DNA from: Sphingobacteriales bacterium | GTDB lineage: Bacteria; Bacteroidota; Bacteroidia; Sphingobacteriales; Sphingobacteriaceae | Direction: 5' to 3' | NCBI GenBank assembly: GCA_025353765.1 | Contig: JANXOD010000035.1 | Location: forward strand, 1-64,000 | Length of the DNA stretch: 64,000 nt | Part shown: positions 43,891-52,981 of the stretch, piece after piece | Layout of the letters: each line of letters starts with the position of its first letter | How positions within the stretch are numbered: the stretch's first letter is position 1 | Notes under the pieces: generated by a model | The model's input: the letters and a program-made list of their open reading frames with translations, nothing else | The model's database searches: none | What the model was told of the DNA's origin: nothing | Made by a program: the position numbers and the translations under genes

Positions 43891-45273
43891 TTATTTCATC
43901 CTATGCTGATCAATTAAATAAATAAATGCTGCCATAGAGGCTCCACCTAATTCAAGCTCTCTTCGGTTTACGTTTTCAAAAATATCCAGCGCAGAATGAT
44001 GGATATCAAAATATCGCTGACTATCCGGACGGTATTCCATTAATACGATACCGGGATTATTCTCTTTTAATGGGCCAATATCTGCTCCGCTACCACCCGA
44101 AACGATATCATCAACTTTATAAGGTTCTAATAGCGATTTCCAGTTGGCTTGTATATAGCTTAGGGCCTTGGGCGAGTCGTCTACTGTAAAGCCCCTTGGT
44201 GTAAAGCCCCCTTCATCAGATTCTAACGCTGCTATATGAATTTCCTTATTTTGTTTAGCTAATTCAGCATATTTTAATCCGCCGCGTAAACCATTTTCTT
44301 CGTTCATGAATAACACAGCACGTATAGTATGCTTGGGTTTGTAATTTATGGTTTTTAATAAGCGCAAAACTTCTACAGATTGCATTACTCCAGTACCATC
44401 ATCATGTGCACCTTCCGCTAAATCCCACGAATCTAAATGCCCGCCAACGCTTATAATTTCTTCTGGTTTTTCGCTTCCGCGGATTTCACCTATCACGTTA
44501 TATGATAATACATCCGGCAAGGTTTTACAGTTTTGCTTGAAGTAGAACTGGATATTGCTATTTGCAAATTTCAACAGATCACTAAGCATATTAGCGGCTT
44601 TGGTGCTTATAGCTGCCGCTGGTATTTTTGTAATATCATCTGCATAACGCATGGCTCCTGTATGCGGATGGTCATCCAAAGCATGTGTCATAGAGCGAAC
44701 AATGACACCAACAGCTCCCAGTTTTGCAGCTTCAATAGCTCCTTGTCCGCGTTGATTAACCGCTCCTGAATAAGATGGAAAAGTTTCTATTGATTTTTGG
44801 TCAAAGGCACGATTGAAGAAAACAATTTTTCCTTTTATCACACTAGCGCCCAAAGCCTTTAATTCCTCAAAACTTCGAACCTCTATTATTTGAGCAGTAA
44901 TTCCGTTTACAGGAGTTGATACAGACCCACCCAATGCAGCTATGGGAACAGCGATACGCTTTTTACCTCCTACAATATAAGCAACTTCTTTATCGCCTCG
45001 CACCCAATGCGGAACCATTACTTCCTGAAGAAAAACATGGTCAAATCCATAGCCATCCATTAATTTTTTAGTCCATTCAACTGCCTTTTGTGCATTGCCA
45101 GATCCGCTTAACCGGGGACCAATTTGCTTACATAGATATTCTAAATTTTGATAACTGTGGCCATTAACTAAGGCTTCATCATAAAGTTTCCGAATGAATA
45201 CCGAGTCGGCATTTTGTGCGATGGATGATTGAACGATGAATAAAAAAGCAATCAGGAGTTTTAGTGATTTCAT
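43891..45273 (-). CDS. Secreted M28 family aminopeptidase-like zinc peptidase
   Basis: A 460-residue exported peptidase. A signal peptide covers 1-19 (LLIAFLFIVQSSIAQ). The M28 metal site is visible as GGHLDSWDLAEGAHDDGTG (His and the bridging Asp, about 270-285), the catalytic Glu pair in MNEENGLRGG (about 318), an Asp in ALESDEGGF (about 345) and a C-terminal His in IHHSALD (about 430). A PA-type insert lies between about 110 and 240. This layout matches M28 carboxy- or aminopeptidases that release amino acids in the periplasm. A candidate -7 box lies 18 bp upstream. Confidence 0.93.
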   Translation of the reverse strand: MKSLKLLIAFLFIVQSSIAQNADSVFIRKLYDEALVNGHSYQNLEYLCKQIGPRLSGSGNAQKAVEWTKKLMDGYGFDHVFLQEVMVPHWVRGDKEVAYIVGGKKRIAVPIAALGGSVSTPVNGITAQIIEVRSFEELKALGASVIKGKIVFFNRAFDQKSIETFPSYSGAVNQRGQGAIEAAKLGAVGVIVRSMTHALDDHPHTGAMRYADDITKIPAAAISTKAANMLSDLLKFANSNIQFYFKQNCKTLPDVLSYNVIGEIRGSEKPEEIISVGGHLDSWDLAEGAHDDGTGVMQSVEVLRLLKTINYKPKHTIRAVLFMNEENGLRGGLKYAELAKQNKEIHIAALESDEGGFTPRGFTVDDSPKALSYIQANWKSLLEPYKVDDIVSGGSGADIGPLKENNPGIVLMEYRPDSQRYFDIHHSALDIFENVNRRELELGGASMAAFIYLIDQHRMK

Positions 45274-45290
45274 ACTATAATGGGTTTAGG

Positions 45291-45298
45291 CAAATTTA
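45291..45298 (-). promoter_or_regulatory. Candidate -7 box for the M28 peptidase gene
   Basis: The minus strand reads TAAATTTG, a perfect TAnnTTTG match, 18 bp before the ATG at 45273. Confidence 0.4.
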
Positions 45299-45384
45299 AT
45301 TTTTTTGGGATAAGAATGAGGAAAAATGCATTTAAATAAATCAGCCTATGGGTTAAAAGAAAACGAAAGTCTTGGCGTATTTAT

Positions 45385-45599
45385 GGTAGTCGCTACCGCG
45401 AGTCATACTTTTTTTCTACAGGGGAAAAAAGTATGCATGCCGACCAACGGGAGACCATGAATACCATTAAAATATAAACACTTATGAATAACAACCCCGC
45501 GGCTGAGTTTGCTGCTTTGAAGGTTTCTGTCGGGGCTTTGACTGTGCTAAACGCAGCAAACAAGGCCGAAAATAGTAAAATGTAGGGTTTGTCCGTTGG
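45385..45599. repeat. Gene-free region with nested inverted repeats (possible interspersed element)
   Basis: The 405-bp stretch 45274-45678 has no convincing gene. It holds GGTAG-TCG-CTACC (45385-45397), CATACTTTTTT paired with AAAAAAGTATG (45404-45414, 45425-45435), CCAACGG (45444-45450) paired with CCGTTGG (45593-45599), and inside that GTTTGCTGC (45507-45515) paired with GCAGCAAAC (45553-45561). The nesting suggests a long imperfect hairpin of about 156 bp, like a MITE or dispersed intergenic repeat. A 33-codon frame at 45484-45585 lies inside it. Confidence 0.5.
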
Positions 45600-45678
45600 G
45601 TACTGCTGATGACTAATGCATTAGTAAAAGAGAGAATAAATTCATCATTTCAATATTCAGCATTCAATATTACAACCC

Positions 45679-47790
45679 TCAGGAAATTTTATCCCAACTA
45701 ATACCACCGGCCTTACGTTCAAAATAATCATGCAATAGTTGGTTGCTTTCATCTTTAAGCTCCGGATCTTTTTCAAAGATATCGATAACCGTTTGGCGGG
45801 CTTGTTGTAAAATATGCTGATCGTGTGCTAAGTCAGCCAGTTTAAGATCCAAAACTCCGCTTTGCTGCGTTCCTTCAATATTACCCGGCCCTCTAAGTTC
45901 CAGGTCAATCTCCGATATTTCAAATCCATCATTGGTACGAACCATCGTATTTAAACGCAATTTGGCATCATTACCCAGCTTATTGCCTGACATTAAAATA
46001 CAAAAAGATTGATCTGCTCCACGTCCAACCCGGCCCCTTAGCTGGTGCAGTTGTGATAAGCCGAAGCGTTCTGCATTTTCAATGATCATCACACTTGCAT
46101 TAGGGACATTTACACCTACTTCGATCACCGTAGTAGCTACCATAATTTGTGTTTCACTTTTTACAAAGCGCTGCATTTCAAATTCTTTATCCTTAGGTTT
46201 TAGTTTCCCATGAACAATGCTGATGCGATATTCAGGTAATGGAAACTCAATCGAAATATCTTCTATTCCGGCTTCTAAGTAAAGCAGATCTAATTTTTCA
46301 CTTTCTTTGATTAGAGGATAAACGATGTATATCTGCCGCCCTTTTGCTATCTCTTCCCGCATAAAACCAAACATCCGCAAGCGCTGACTATGGTATAAAT
46401 GAATGGTTTTAATAGGTTTTCTTCCTGCCGGGAGCTCATTAATGACTGATATATCCAGATCCCCATACAAAGTCATGGCTAAAGTTCGTGGGATGGGTGT
46501 AGCCGTCATTACTAAAACGTGTGGAGGAGTGCTATTTTTGCGCCATAATTTGGCACGTTGTTCCACACCAAACCGATGTTGCTCATCTATCACCACTAAA
46601 CCTAAATTTTGAAATTGAACAACATCCTCAATTAAGGCATGAGTGCCAATTAAAATATTCAGACTTCCATTTTCGAGTTGTTCATGCAGTATTCTGCGTT
46701 TCTTTTTAGGAGTGGAACCTGTAAGGAGTTCTACGGTTACAAAACCTTCTGTATTTCCAATAAGTTCTTTAATAGAATGATAATGCTGATTAGCCAATAT
46801 TTCAGTCGGAGCCATGATACAGGCCTGAAAACCGTTATCAATGGCCAATAGCATGATCATTAATGCGACAACAGTTTTACCGCTTCCTACATCACCTTGC
46901 AAAAGCCGGTTCATTTGTATACCGCGTTGGGTATCCAGCCGGATTTCTTTAATGACTCTTTTTTGGGCATCTGTTAATTCAAAAGGCAATTTTTCGGAGT
47001 AGAAAGCATTGAACTTATCACCCACTTTATCAAAAATATTGCCTTTGTATTTTTGAGTGCGTAGTAATTTATTTTTGAGAAGTTTAAGCTGTATAAAGAA
47101 TAATTCTTCGAACTTTAACCGGTTTTTCGCCTCCTGCAATAATGGAACATCTGCCGGGAAATGAATGTTATATAATGCTTTTCGTTTACTAATCAGTTGA
47201 TGTTTTTTTAATAAATGATCAGGAAGCGATTCTTCGATCTCATTAATAACGGTATCAATCAACGTAGCTTGTAAACACTGAATTCCTTTACTATCCAGTG
47301 AAAACTGTTTCAATTTTTCTGTTGAACTGTAAACAGGCTGAAGGGTCAAATTGCCCTGCGTTATGGCATTGGCTTTATAAGGTTCTATTTCGGGATGAGA
47401 TATCGAAATACGTCCGCTATAGATACTGGGTTTCCCAAATACTATAAAAACTAATCCTGGTCGGATAATCTTTTCCATCCAGCGGATACTTTGAAACCAA
47501 ACTAATTCGATGACTCCGGTTTCATCTTTTAGCTGAGCTACAAGTCTCTTTGTATTTTTCTGACCTAAAATTTCTATGGAAAGAATTCGCCCAATAATTT
47601 GTACGGCAGGCAGATCGCCATTCAGCTCCCTGATCTTATAAAATTTGGTGCGATCTATATAACGGAAAGGATAATGTTGTAGAAGAGCCAGGTAGGTAAA
47701 AATGTTCAGTTCTTTCTTAAGTACATCTGCCCTTTGCGGGCCAACGCCTTTTAAATACTCAATAGGTGTTTTTAAAACCTGCTCTGTCAA
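45679..47790 (-). CDS. recG: ATP-dependent DNA helicase RecG
   Basis: A 703-residue branch-migration helicase that remodels stalled forks and Holliday junctions. The N-terminal wedge/OB domain (about 55-160) is followed by superfamily 2 motifs: Walker A GDVGSGKT (about 300), DEQH in VVIDEQHRFGVEQR (about 400), MTATPIPRTLAMT (about 430), and the QxxGRxGR motif in QLRGRVGRG (about 590). Complete and of normal length. It lies 6 bp downstream of the EamA gene on the same strand, in an apparent operon with RidA. Confidence 0.97.
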   Translation of the reverse strand: MTEQVLKTPIEYLKGVGPQRADVLKKELNIFTYLALLQHYPFRYIDRTKFYKIRELNGDLPAVQIIGRILSIEILGQKNTKRLVAQLKDETGVIELVWFQSIRWMEKIIRPGLVFIVFGKPSIYSGRISISHPEIEPYKANAITQGNLTLQPVYSSTEKLKQFSLDSKGIQCLQATLIDTVINEIEESLPDHLLKKHQLISKRKALYNIHFPADVPLLQEAKNRLKFEELFFIQLKLLKNKLLRTQKYKGNIFDKVGDKFNAFYSEKLPFELTDAQKRVIKEIRLDTQRGIQMNRLLQGDVGSGKTVVALMIMLLAIDNGFQACIMAPTEILANQHYHSIKELIGNTEGFVTVELLTGSTPKKKRRILHEQLENGSLNILIGTHALIEDVVQFQNLGLVVIDEQHRFGVEQRAKLWRKNSTPPHVLVMTATPIPRTLAMTLYGDLDISVINELPAGRKPIKTIHLYHSQRLRMFGFMREEIAKGRQIYIVYPLIKESEKLDLLYLEAGIEDISIEFPLPEYRISIVHGKLKPKDKEFEMQRFVKSETQIMVATTVIEVGVNVPNASVMIIENAERFGLSQLHQLRGRVGRGADQSFCILMSGNKLGNDAKLRLNTMVRTNDGFEISEIDLELRGPGNIEGTQQSGVLDLKLADLAHDQHILQQARQTVIDIFEKDPELKDESNQLLHDYFERKAGGISWDKIS

Positions 47791-47796
47791 TCAATC

Positions 47797-48732
47797 CTAG
47801 TTTATGGGTAATTCTTTAACCGCTGTTTTATCAACTCTTTTAGTGAATAATTCGCGTATAATCCCCCAATTAAAAACGACTACAGCAGCCATCAATAAGG
47901 AGTATGCATATAATTGATGCGGGCTAATTTCTTCATCAAAATAAAAAAATGCTACTGCAAAAGCAACAATGGGATTTACGTAAATTATAATTCCTAAAGT
48001 TGAAGAAGGCAGTCCGATTAATGCATATAAACTTAAAAATAAAGGTATAATGGTAAATACAACAGCAATAATTAGAATATGGATCCAGAAATAAATATCT
48101 GTAGGGAAGGACTTAAAATGATATATAAAAAGCGGCAGCATAATAATTGTTGAAATTATCAATTGCACTCCCAACATATTAAACTTATCTATTTTGGTGA
48201 TTACACGTTGAATAATAAGGTAAAATGCATATAAGGTTGCTATAAAAACGGACCATAAAACATCTGTTACAGAGCCTTGCGCTAAAATGAGAATACTGAT
48301 AACTGCTATTCCAATGGCTGTTAATTTGACTGTGGTAAGATGCTCCTTTAATATTAAAAATCCACCCATTGCAGTAATTAACGGGCATACCATATAAGCA
48401 AATGCAGCCGATTTTAAACTCACATGATTAACAGCATAAATAAAAGAAAACCAATTGCTGGTAACTAATAAGCCCGCCAGTAAAGTGAGTCTAAATAGTT
48501 TTTTTTGGTTTGCTTTGGTTTCTGTTTTGAGATAATCAATATCTGCTTTAAGTTTACTCCGCCTGAATAAGAATATAACCAGCCAAGTGATTACTAATGA
48601 GGTAAAAATCCGGTAATGCAAAATTTCATCAGAGGGATAATTTTTTAAATGGCGAAGCGGGATAGAAAAAAATCCCCATATAGCCACAGATATGAATGCA
48701 GCTAAAAAATATTTAAATCGTCCCTTGTTCAA
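47797..48732 (-). CDS. EamA/DMT family transporter (RarD-like)
   Basis: A 311-residue inner-membrane protein with ten predicted helices in two EamA repeats. The N-terminal FLAAFISVAIWGFFSIPLRH and the following YRIFTSLVITW resemble RarD-type permeases; ASTLGIIIYVNPIVAFAVA-like sequence appears in the second repeat (SSTLGIIIYVNPIVAFAVAF). Substrate unknown. It lies between ridA (5 bp upstream) and recG (6 bp downstream). Confidence 0.88.
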   Translation of the reverse strand: MNKGRFKYFLAAFISVAIWGFFSIPLRHLKNYPSDEILHYRIFTSLVITWLVIFLFRRSKLKADIDYLKTETKANQKKLFRLTLLAGLLVTSNWFSFIYAVNHVSLKSAAFAYMVCPLITAMGGFLILKEHLTTVKLTAIGIAVISILILAQGSVTDVLWSVFIATLYAFYLIIQRVITKIDKFNMLGVQLIISTIIMLPLFIYHFKSFPTDIYFWIHILIIAVVFTIIPLFLSLYALIGLPSSTLGIIIYVNPIVAFAVAFFYFDEEISPHQLYAYSLLMAAVVVFNWGIIRELFTKRVDKTAVKELPIN

Positions 48733-48737
48733 AAAGA

Positions 48738-49118
48738 TTAGGATTTATAGGCAGTAATAGAAATTTCGACATTTACATTTTTAGGTAATCCGGCTACGGC
48801 TACTGTTTCTCGTGCCGGGAAATTGGAATTGAAGTAGGAGCCATAAACCCCATTCACTTTAGCAAAATGTGCCATATCACTTAAAAATATAGTGGTTTTA
48901 ACTACATCGTTAAAGGTATAATTTGCTTGTTTTAATAAAGATGCTATGTTCTTCATTACCTGATCTGCTTCTTTACTAATATCTCCATCAATCAATTCAT
49001 TATTTGATGGATCAATTGCAATTTGCCCGGATATGAAAAGCATATTCCCTGCAATTACCGCCTGACTGTATGGTCCTATTGGAGCGGGTGCCTGTGTTGT
49101 ATGTATGATTTCTTTCAT
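48738..49118 (-). CDS. RidA family reactive-imine deaminase
   Basis: A 126-residue member of the YjgF/YER057c/UK114 family. RidA hydrolyses reactive enamine/imine intermediates made by PLP-dependent enzymes such as threonine dehydratase. APIGPYSQAV, LFISGQIA and the catalytic Arg in PARETVAVAGLP (about 105) are all conserved, as is the closing EISITAY. Its start overlaps the stop of a 47-codon gene by 4 bp (ATGA), implying translational coupling. Confidence 0.95.
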   Translation of the reverse strand: MKEIIHTTQAPAPIGPYSQAVIAGNMLFISGQIAIDPSNNELIDGDISKEADQVMKNIASLLKQANYTFNDVVKTTIFLSDMAHFAKVNGVYGSYFNSNFPARETVAVAGLPKNVNVEISITAYKS

Positions 49119-49258
49119 TTCTTAAGTATGAACCAATCTATCAATTTATAAATAATGCCTGCTAAGAACATCAGGATGGCTATAGCATTTATATAATGCA
49201 TTACCTTCAGATTAAAATTTGCCGGTCGGTTAGGATCTTTTTTTCTAAAAAAATACAT
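49115..49258 (-). CDS. Small conserved-looking membrane protein (DUF6728-like), 47 residues
   Basis: The frame from ATG at 49258 encodes 47 residues: a basic start (MYFFRKKDPNRPANFNLKVM), one transmembrane helix (about 22-38, YINAIAILMFLAGIIYKL) and a DWFILKK end. The KKDPNRPxNFNLKVMH pattern matches, from memory, a short Bacteroidota family of unknown function. Its TGA overlaps the ridA ATG by 4 bp, typical of a real first cistron. It is easy to miss because of its size. Confidence 0.75.
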   Translation of the reverse strand: MYFFRKKDPNRPANFNLKVMHYINAIAILMFLAGIIYKLIDWFILKK

Positions 49259-49278
49259 AGTGTAAAGTTAATAAACAA

Positions 49279-49311
49279 AAAAAGAGTCTCGGTACTACCG
49301 AGACTCTTTTT
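49279..49311. terminator. Terminator of the OmpA lipoprotein gene
   Basis: AAAAAGAGTCTCGGT and ACCGAGACTCTTTTT form a perfect 15-bp stem around a three-base loop. It lies 20 bp beyond the stop at 49331, with the U-run on the minus strand. Confidence 0.87.
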
Positions 49312-49330
49312 ACAATATTACTTGTTTAGT

Positions 49331-49918
49331 TTATTGTTTTTTTACTTCTACGCGTCTATTTAAAGCACGACCGTCTTCAGTTTTATTAGATGCTACAGGA
49401 TTAGATTCACCATAGCCTTTTGTTGAAACTTTATTAGCATCAACACCTGCATTTACCAAATACGTTTTCACAGCGTTTGCTCTGTCGTTTGATAATTGCA
49501 TATTATGTTCATCTGTTCCTTCAGATGAAGCATATCCATCTAATTGAATACCTGAAATTGCATTTGCTTTTAAATTGGCAACAGCTTTATCTAAAACAGA
49601 ATAAGCAGATGTCATTAAAACAGAAGAATTAAATTCAAATTGAAGAGTAGCATTCTCAAAAGGAGGAATTACCGGAGCCGGGCAACCGTTTAATTCTACA
49701 GTACCTTTTTCTGTAGGACATGCATCTTGTGAATCAGGGATACCATCGCCATCAGTATCTACAGGAGCTACAGGCTTTGGTGGCTCAGGAGCTTTTACTA
49801 CAGTATCAACAGGAGGAGGAGTTACAACTGCTTTTTTTGCTTTACATGAACTGAACAACAGTGCTATAACTGCAAAAGCAATTGTTAATGTTGTTAATTT
49901 TAGTTTTAAAAATTTCAT
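49331..49918 (-). CDS. OmpA-family lipoprotein with a type-3 thrombospondin repeat
   Basis: A 195-residue outer-membrane lipoprotein. The lipobox FSSC is at 22-25. A Pro/Val/Lys linker leads to a calcium-binding repeat (DTDGDGIPDSQDACPTEKG) and an OmpA_C peptidoglycan-binding domain (about 90-195) with LDGYASSEGTDEHNMQLSND and GYGESNPVASN followed by R..NRRVEV. It should tether the outer membrane to the cell wall. The neighbouring gene encodes a longer relative sharing the repeat and domain. Confidence 0.93.
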   Translation of the reverse strand: MKFLKLKLTTLTIAFAVIALLFSSCKAKKAVVTPPPVDTVVKAPEPPKPVAPVDTDGDGIPDSQDACPTEKGTVELNGCPAPVIPPFENATLQFEFNSSVLMTSAYSVLDKAVANLKANAISGIQLDGYASSEGTDEHNMQLSNDRANAVKTYLVNAGVDANKVSTKGYGESNPVASNKTEDGRALNRRVEVKKQ

Positions 49919-49946
49919 ATTTATGCTTTTTAGTTTGATTTATTGC

Positions 49947-49954
49947 CAAAAATA
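49947..49954 (-). promoter_or_regulatory. Candidate -7 box for the OmpA lipoprotein gene
   Basis: The minus strand reads TATTTTTG, a perfect TAnnTTTG match 28 bp before the ATG at 49918; no TTTG at -33. Confidence 0.35.
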
Positions 49955-50126
49955 GTCACAATATTTTAAATTACGTAAAATAGACACAATTTCAAGTAAG
50001 TTAAAATAAAGATTAAGTCTAAAATATGGTTACAAATTGCATAAAAATAGATTATGGACTTTAATAGAGCGTATTATTCTCTATTAAACTCCATAACCTC
50101 TATAGATTAAATTACTCTTTACTTTT

Positions 50127-51533
50127 TTATTTTTTTACAAATTCAACTCTACGGTTCTTTTCACGACCCTCCTCCGTTGCATTAGAAGCAATTGGACGAG
50201 TTTCACCGAAACCTTTAGTAGTAATTTTATTCGCACTTACACCAGAGTTCACTAAGTAAGTTTTTACTGAGTTTGCTCTGTCTTTAGATAATTGCATATT
50301 ATACTCTTCTGTACCTTCTGCAGACGCAAATCCATCTAATTCCATGTGCATATTAGGATTAGATTTCAATTCTGCGGACATTCTATCTAAAGTAGGATAT
50401 GCTGATGTTCTTAATACTGAAGAATCAAATTCAAACTGAATATTGTCAGTTACAGCAGAAGCCGTTGCGGGGCAACCGTTTAATTCTGCAGTACCTTTTT
50501 CTGTAGGACATGCATCTTTTGAATCAGGAATACCATCACCATCAACATCTAAAGGACAACCTGAACCATCAACCTTAATACCAGCTTCAGTATTAGGGCA
50601 TTTATCAAATTTATCTGGAACACCATCACCATCACTATCTTTCGACAAATCACTAACATTGGTTTCAATAGTTGATACACGGCCTTTTAAAGCTTCCACT
50701 TCCTGACGTAATGTTGGATCCTTTAATTCGTCATACATCATGGCTACCGGATTAACCCAATCCAGATTTGGTTTTGCAGAAGAACCTAAAGAGAACTCAA
50801 TACCACCATAACCATATGACCATTTATCTTTTGAAGTGCCTTTTGCATAAGTTCCATCCAAATCGTCGCCATCTAAGAAGTACATATTGTATCCTAAATC
50901 GAAATTAACGCGGTCAGATAGTTTAAATTTAACTCCAACTCCTACCGGGATAAACTGCTTATTAATATGGCTTTCATTGCCAGCGGTACCGTACTTACCA
51001 CTATAATCAGTAGTTACATCATTAGCATCAGTAAGTTTATAAGAATAGCCACTATAACCATAACCAGCTTTAACAAGGAAATTTACACTATTTTCTCTCC
51101 TAAGAAAATCAATAGTTGCTACATTAACAACTCCCATTATACTACCAGAATAACTTAACTCAGTTTCAAATGATTTTAATCCATTCTGAACTCCTCCTAC
51201 TGCATTTGTGTTATTTCCCGATAGTTTACCACGAAGAAAACCTAATTCTAAACCAAAAGAATGGCCTAATTGCTTACGTAGGGTAGCGCCATAACCTAGA
51301 TTTACATCCCAGTTAGTAAAATCGTTTGAGCCACCAATAAATACTAGGGGAGCTAATACTCCAGCATTAAGACCAAATGACCAGGTTCTGTACTGTCCTC
51401 TACCACCAAATACCTTGGCAGTGGGATTCATCGTTGCTTTGTTTGCTGTAGTATCTTGTGCATTTACGGCAGTAAAGCCTAACACAGCTACCAAAGAAAA
51501 CGCAACGGCTTTCTTGATTGTAGAATAATTCAT
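50127..51533 (-). CDS. OmpA-type outer-membrane protein: barrel, calcium-binding repeats and peptidoglycan anchor
   Basis: I take the ATG at 51533 (MNYSTIKKAVAFSLVAVLGF) because it starts a standard signal peptide; the frame extends 19 codons upstream. The 468 residues contain an eight-strand-type barrel (about 40-260), a short helical linker, type-3 thrombospondin repeats (DSDGDGVPDKFDKCPNTEAG and DVDGDGIPDSKDACPTEKG) and an OmpA_C domain (LDGFASAEGTEEYNMQLSKD, GFGETRPIASN, REKNRRVEF). Probably an abundant structural outer-membrane protein. It shares near-identical DNA in the last repeat with the adjacent lipoprotein gene. Confidence 0.93.
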   Translation of the reverse strand: MNYSTIKKAVAFSLVAVLGFTAVNAQDTTANKATMNPTAKVFGGRGQYRTWSFGLNAGVLAPLVFIGGSNDFTNWDVNLGYGATLRKQLGHSFGLELGFLRGKLSGNNTNAVGGVQNGLKSFETELSYSGSIMGVVNVATIDFLRRENSVNFLVKAGYGYSGYSYKLTDANDVTTDYSGKYGTAGNESHINKQFIPVGVGVKFKLSDRVNFDLGYNMYFLDGDDLDGTYAKGTSKDKWSYGYGGIEFSLGSSAKPNLDWVNPVAMMYDELKDPTLRQEVEALKGRVSTIETNVSDLSKDSDGDGVPDKFDKCPNTEAGIKVDGSGCPLDVDGDGIPDSKDACPTEKGTAELNGCPATASAVTDNIQFEFDSSVLRTSAYPTLDRMSAELKSNPNMHMELDGFASAEGTEEYNMQLSKDRANSVKTYLVNSGVSANKITTKGFGETRPIASNATEEGREKNRRVEFVKK

Positions 51534-51691
51534 ACCCATTGTTTTAATAGTTAACATTTTTAAATTGTGTAATTTTTGTAAAATATTCATAGGTTTGATT
51601 TTACCAGATAAACAAATACTGTTCCACGTTTTTTATTGTTCAACATTTGTTTTCTTAAAAAGTTTTAATTAATTCTAAATTTTATAGAATC

Positions 51692-52981
51692 ATGAAATAT
51701 TCTTCCATAGATCAAAATCTATTTCAAACCAACAGAAAAAACTTCATTAATAAACTAAAGGTTAAATCTATAGCTATTTTTCATGCTAATGATGAGTTTA
51801 CAAGGAGTGGCGATCAAACCTATATCTTTAAACAGAATCCAGATTTATTCTATTTAACAGGAATAGATCAAGAACAAACGATATTAATTTTATTTCCAGG
51901 CTGCCCTAATCCTTTATATAGAGAGGTGTTGTTTTTGAGACAAACTAATGAGCATATTGCAGTATGGGAAGGCCATAAATATACCATAGAGGAGGCTAAG
52001 AAGGCATCGGGCATCGAAAATGTGTATTGGCTTGATGAATTTTGGAATATAGTGCCAAGCATCATTCATTATGCTGAAACCATATATCTTAACACAAACG
52101 AAAATGATAGATACGTTCATCAGGTTCCCTATCGAGATTTAAGATTTATTAAAGAATTAAAAGATCGATATCCTTTACATTATTATGAAAGGGCTGCTCT
52201 TATTTTGCGTGATTTGAGGCCGGTTAAATCTACTATTGAAATAGAATTAACTCAAAAGGCATGTAATATTACCAGAGATGCATTTATACGTGTTTTAAAA
52301 TTTGTAAAACCCGGAGTGAATGAATATGAGATTGAAGCAGAGATCATTCATGAATTTATCAAGCAAGGTGGTACCGGCCATGCTTACAACCCGATAATAG
52401 CTTCCGGACGTAATGCAAACATTCTTCATTATAATGATAACAATCAGATTTGTAAGGATGGGGATGTTATTTTGTTTGACTTTGGTGCCGAATACGCCAA
52501 TTATAATGCAGATTTAAGTCGTTCTGTGCCGGTAAACGGGAAATTTACTAAACGTCAAAAAGATGTTTATAATTCTGTTTTACATGTGATGAAAGAAGCA
52601 AAAAAAATGCTTGTTGCAGGAACTATATGGAACGAATACCATGAAGAAGTAGGCAAGATCATGGAAAGTGAATTAATTAAACTGGGTTTATTAGCTAAGC
52701 ATGATGTAGCTAAGCAAAACCCGGCTATGCCGCTTTATAAAAAATACTTCATGCATGGCACATCCCACCATTTGGGTTTAGATGTGCATGATTTTGCAAG
52801 TAGATATAAGCCCTTTGAAGTTGGTAATATATTAACCTGTGAACCTGGAATCTATATTCAGGAAGAAGGATTGGGAATACGTTTAGAAAACGATATTTTA
52901 ATTACAAAAGATGGAAATATCGATTTAATGGCAGATATTCCTATTGAAGCAGATGAGATTGAAGATATTATGAATTCTTAA
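51692..52981 (+). CDS. Xaa-Pro aminopeptidase (aminopeptidase P, M24B)
   Basis: A 429-residue cytoplasmic metallopeptidase that removes the N-terminal residue before proline. The AMP_N domain (about 5-135) is followed by the pita-bread M24 domain with metal ligands in LFDFGAEYANYNADLSRSVP (two Asp), HGTSHHLGLDVHD (His), CEPGIYI (Glu) and GLGIRLENDIL (Glu). It is complete and of usual length. Its 3' end overlaps the convergent meaB gene by 14 bp. Confidence 0.95.
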   Translation: MKYSSIDQNLFQTNRKNFINKLKVKSIAIFHANDEFTRSGDQTYIFKQNPDLFYLTGIDQEQTILILFPGCPNPLYREVLFLRQTNEHIAVWEGHKYTIEEAKKASGIENVYWLDEFWNIVPSIIHYAETIYLNTNENDRYVHQVPYRDLRFIKELKDRYPLHYYERAALILRDLRPVKSTIEIELTQKACNITRDAFIRVLKFVKPGVNEYEIEAEIIHEFIKQGGTGHAYNPIIASGRNANILHYNDNNQICKDGDVILFDFGAEYANYNADLSRSVPVNGKFTKRQKDVYNSVLHVMKEAKKMLVAGTIWNEYHEEVGKIMESELIKLGLLAKHDVAKQNPAMPLYKKYFMHGTSHHLGLDVHDFASRYKPFEVGNILTCEPGIYIQEEGLGIRLENDILITKDGNIDLMADIPIEADEIEDIMNS

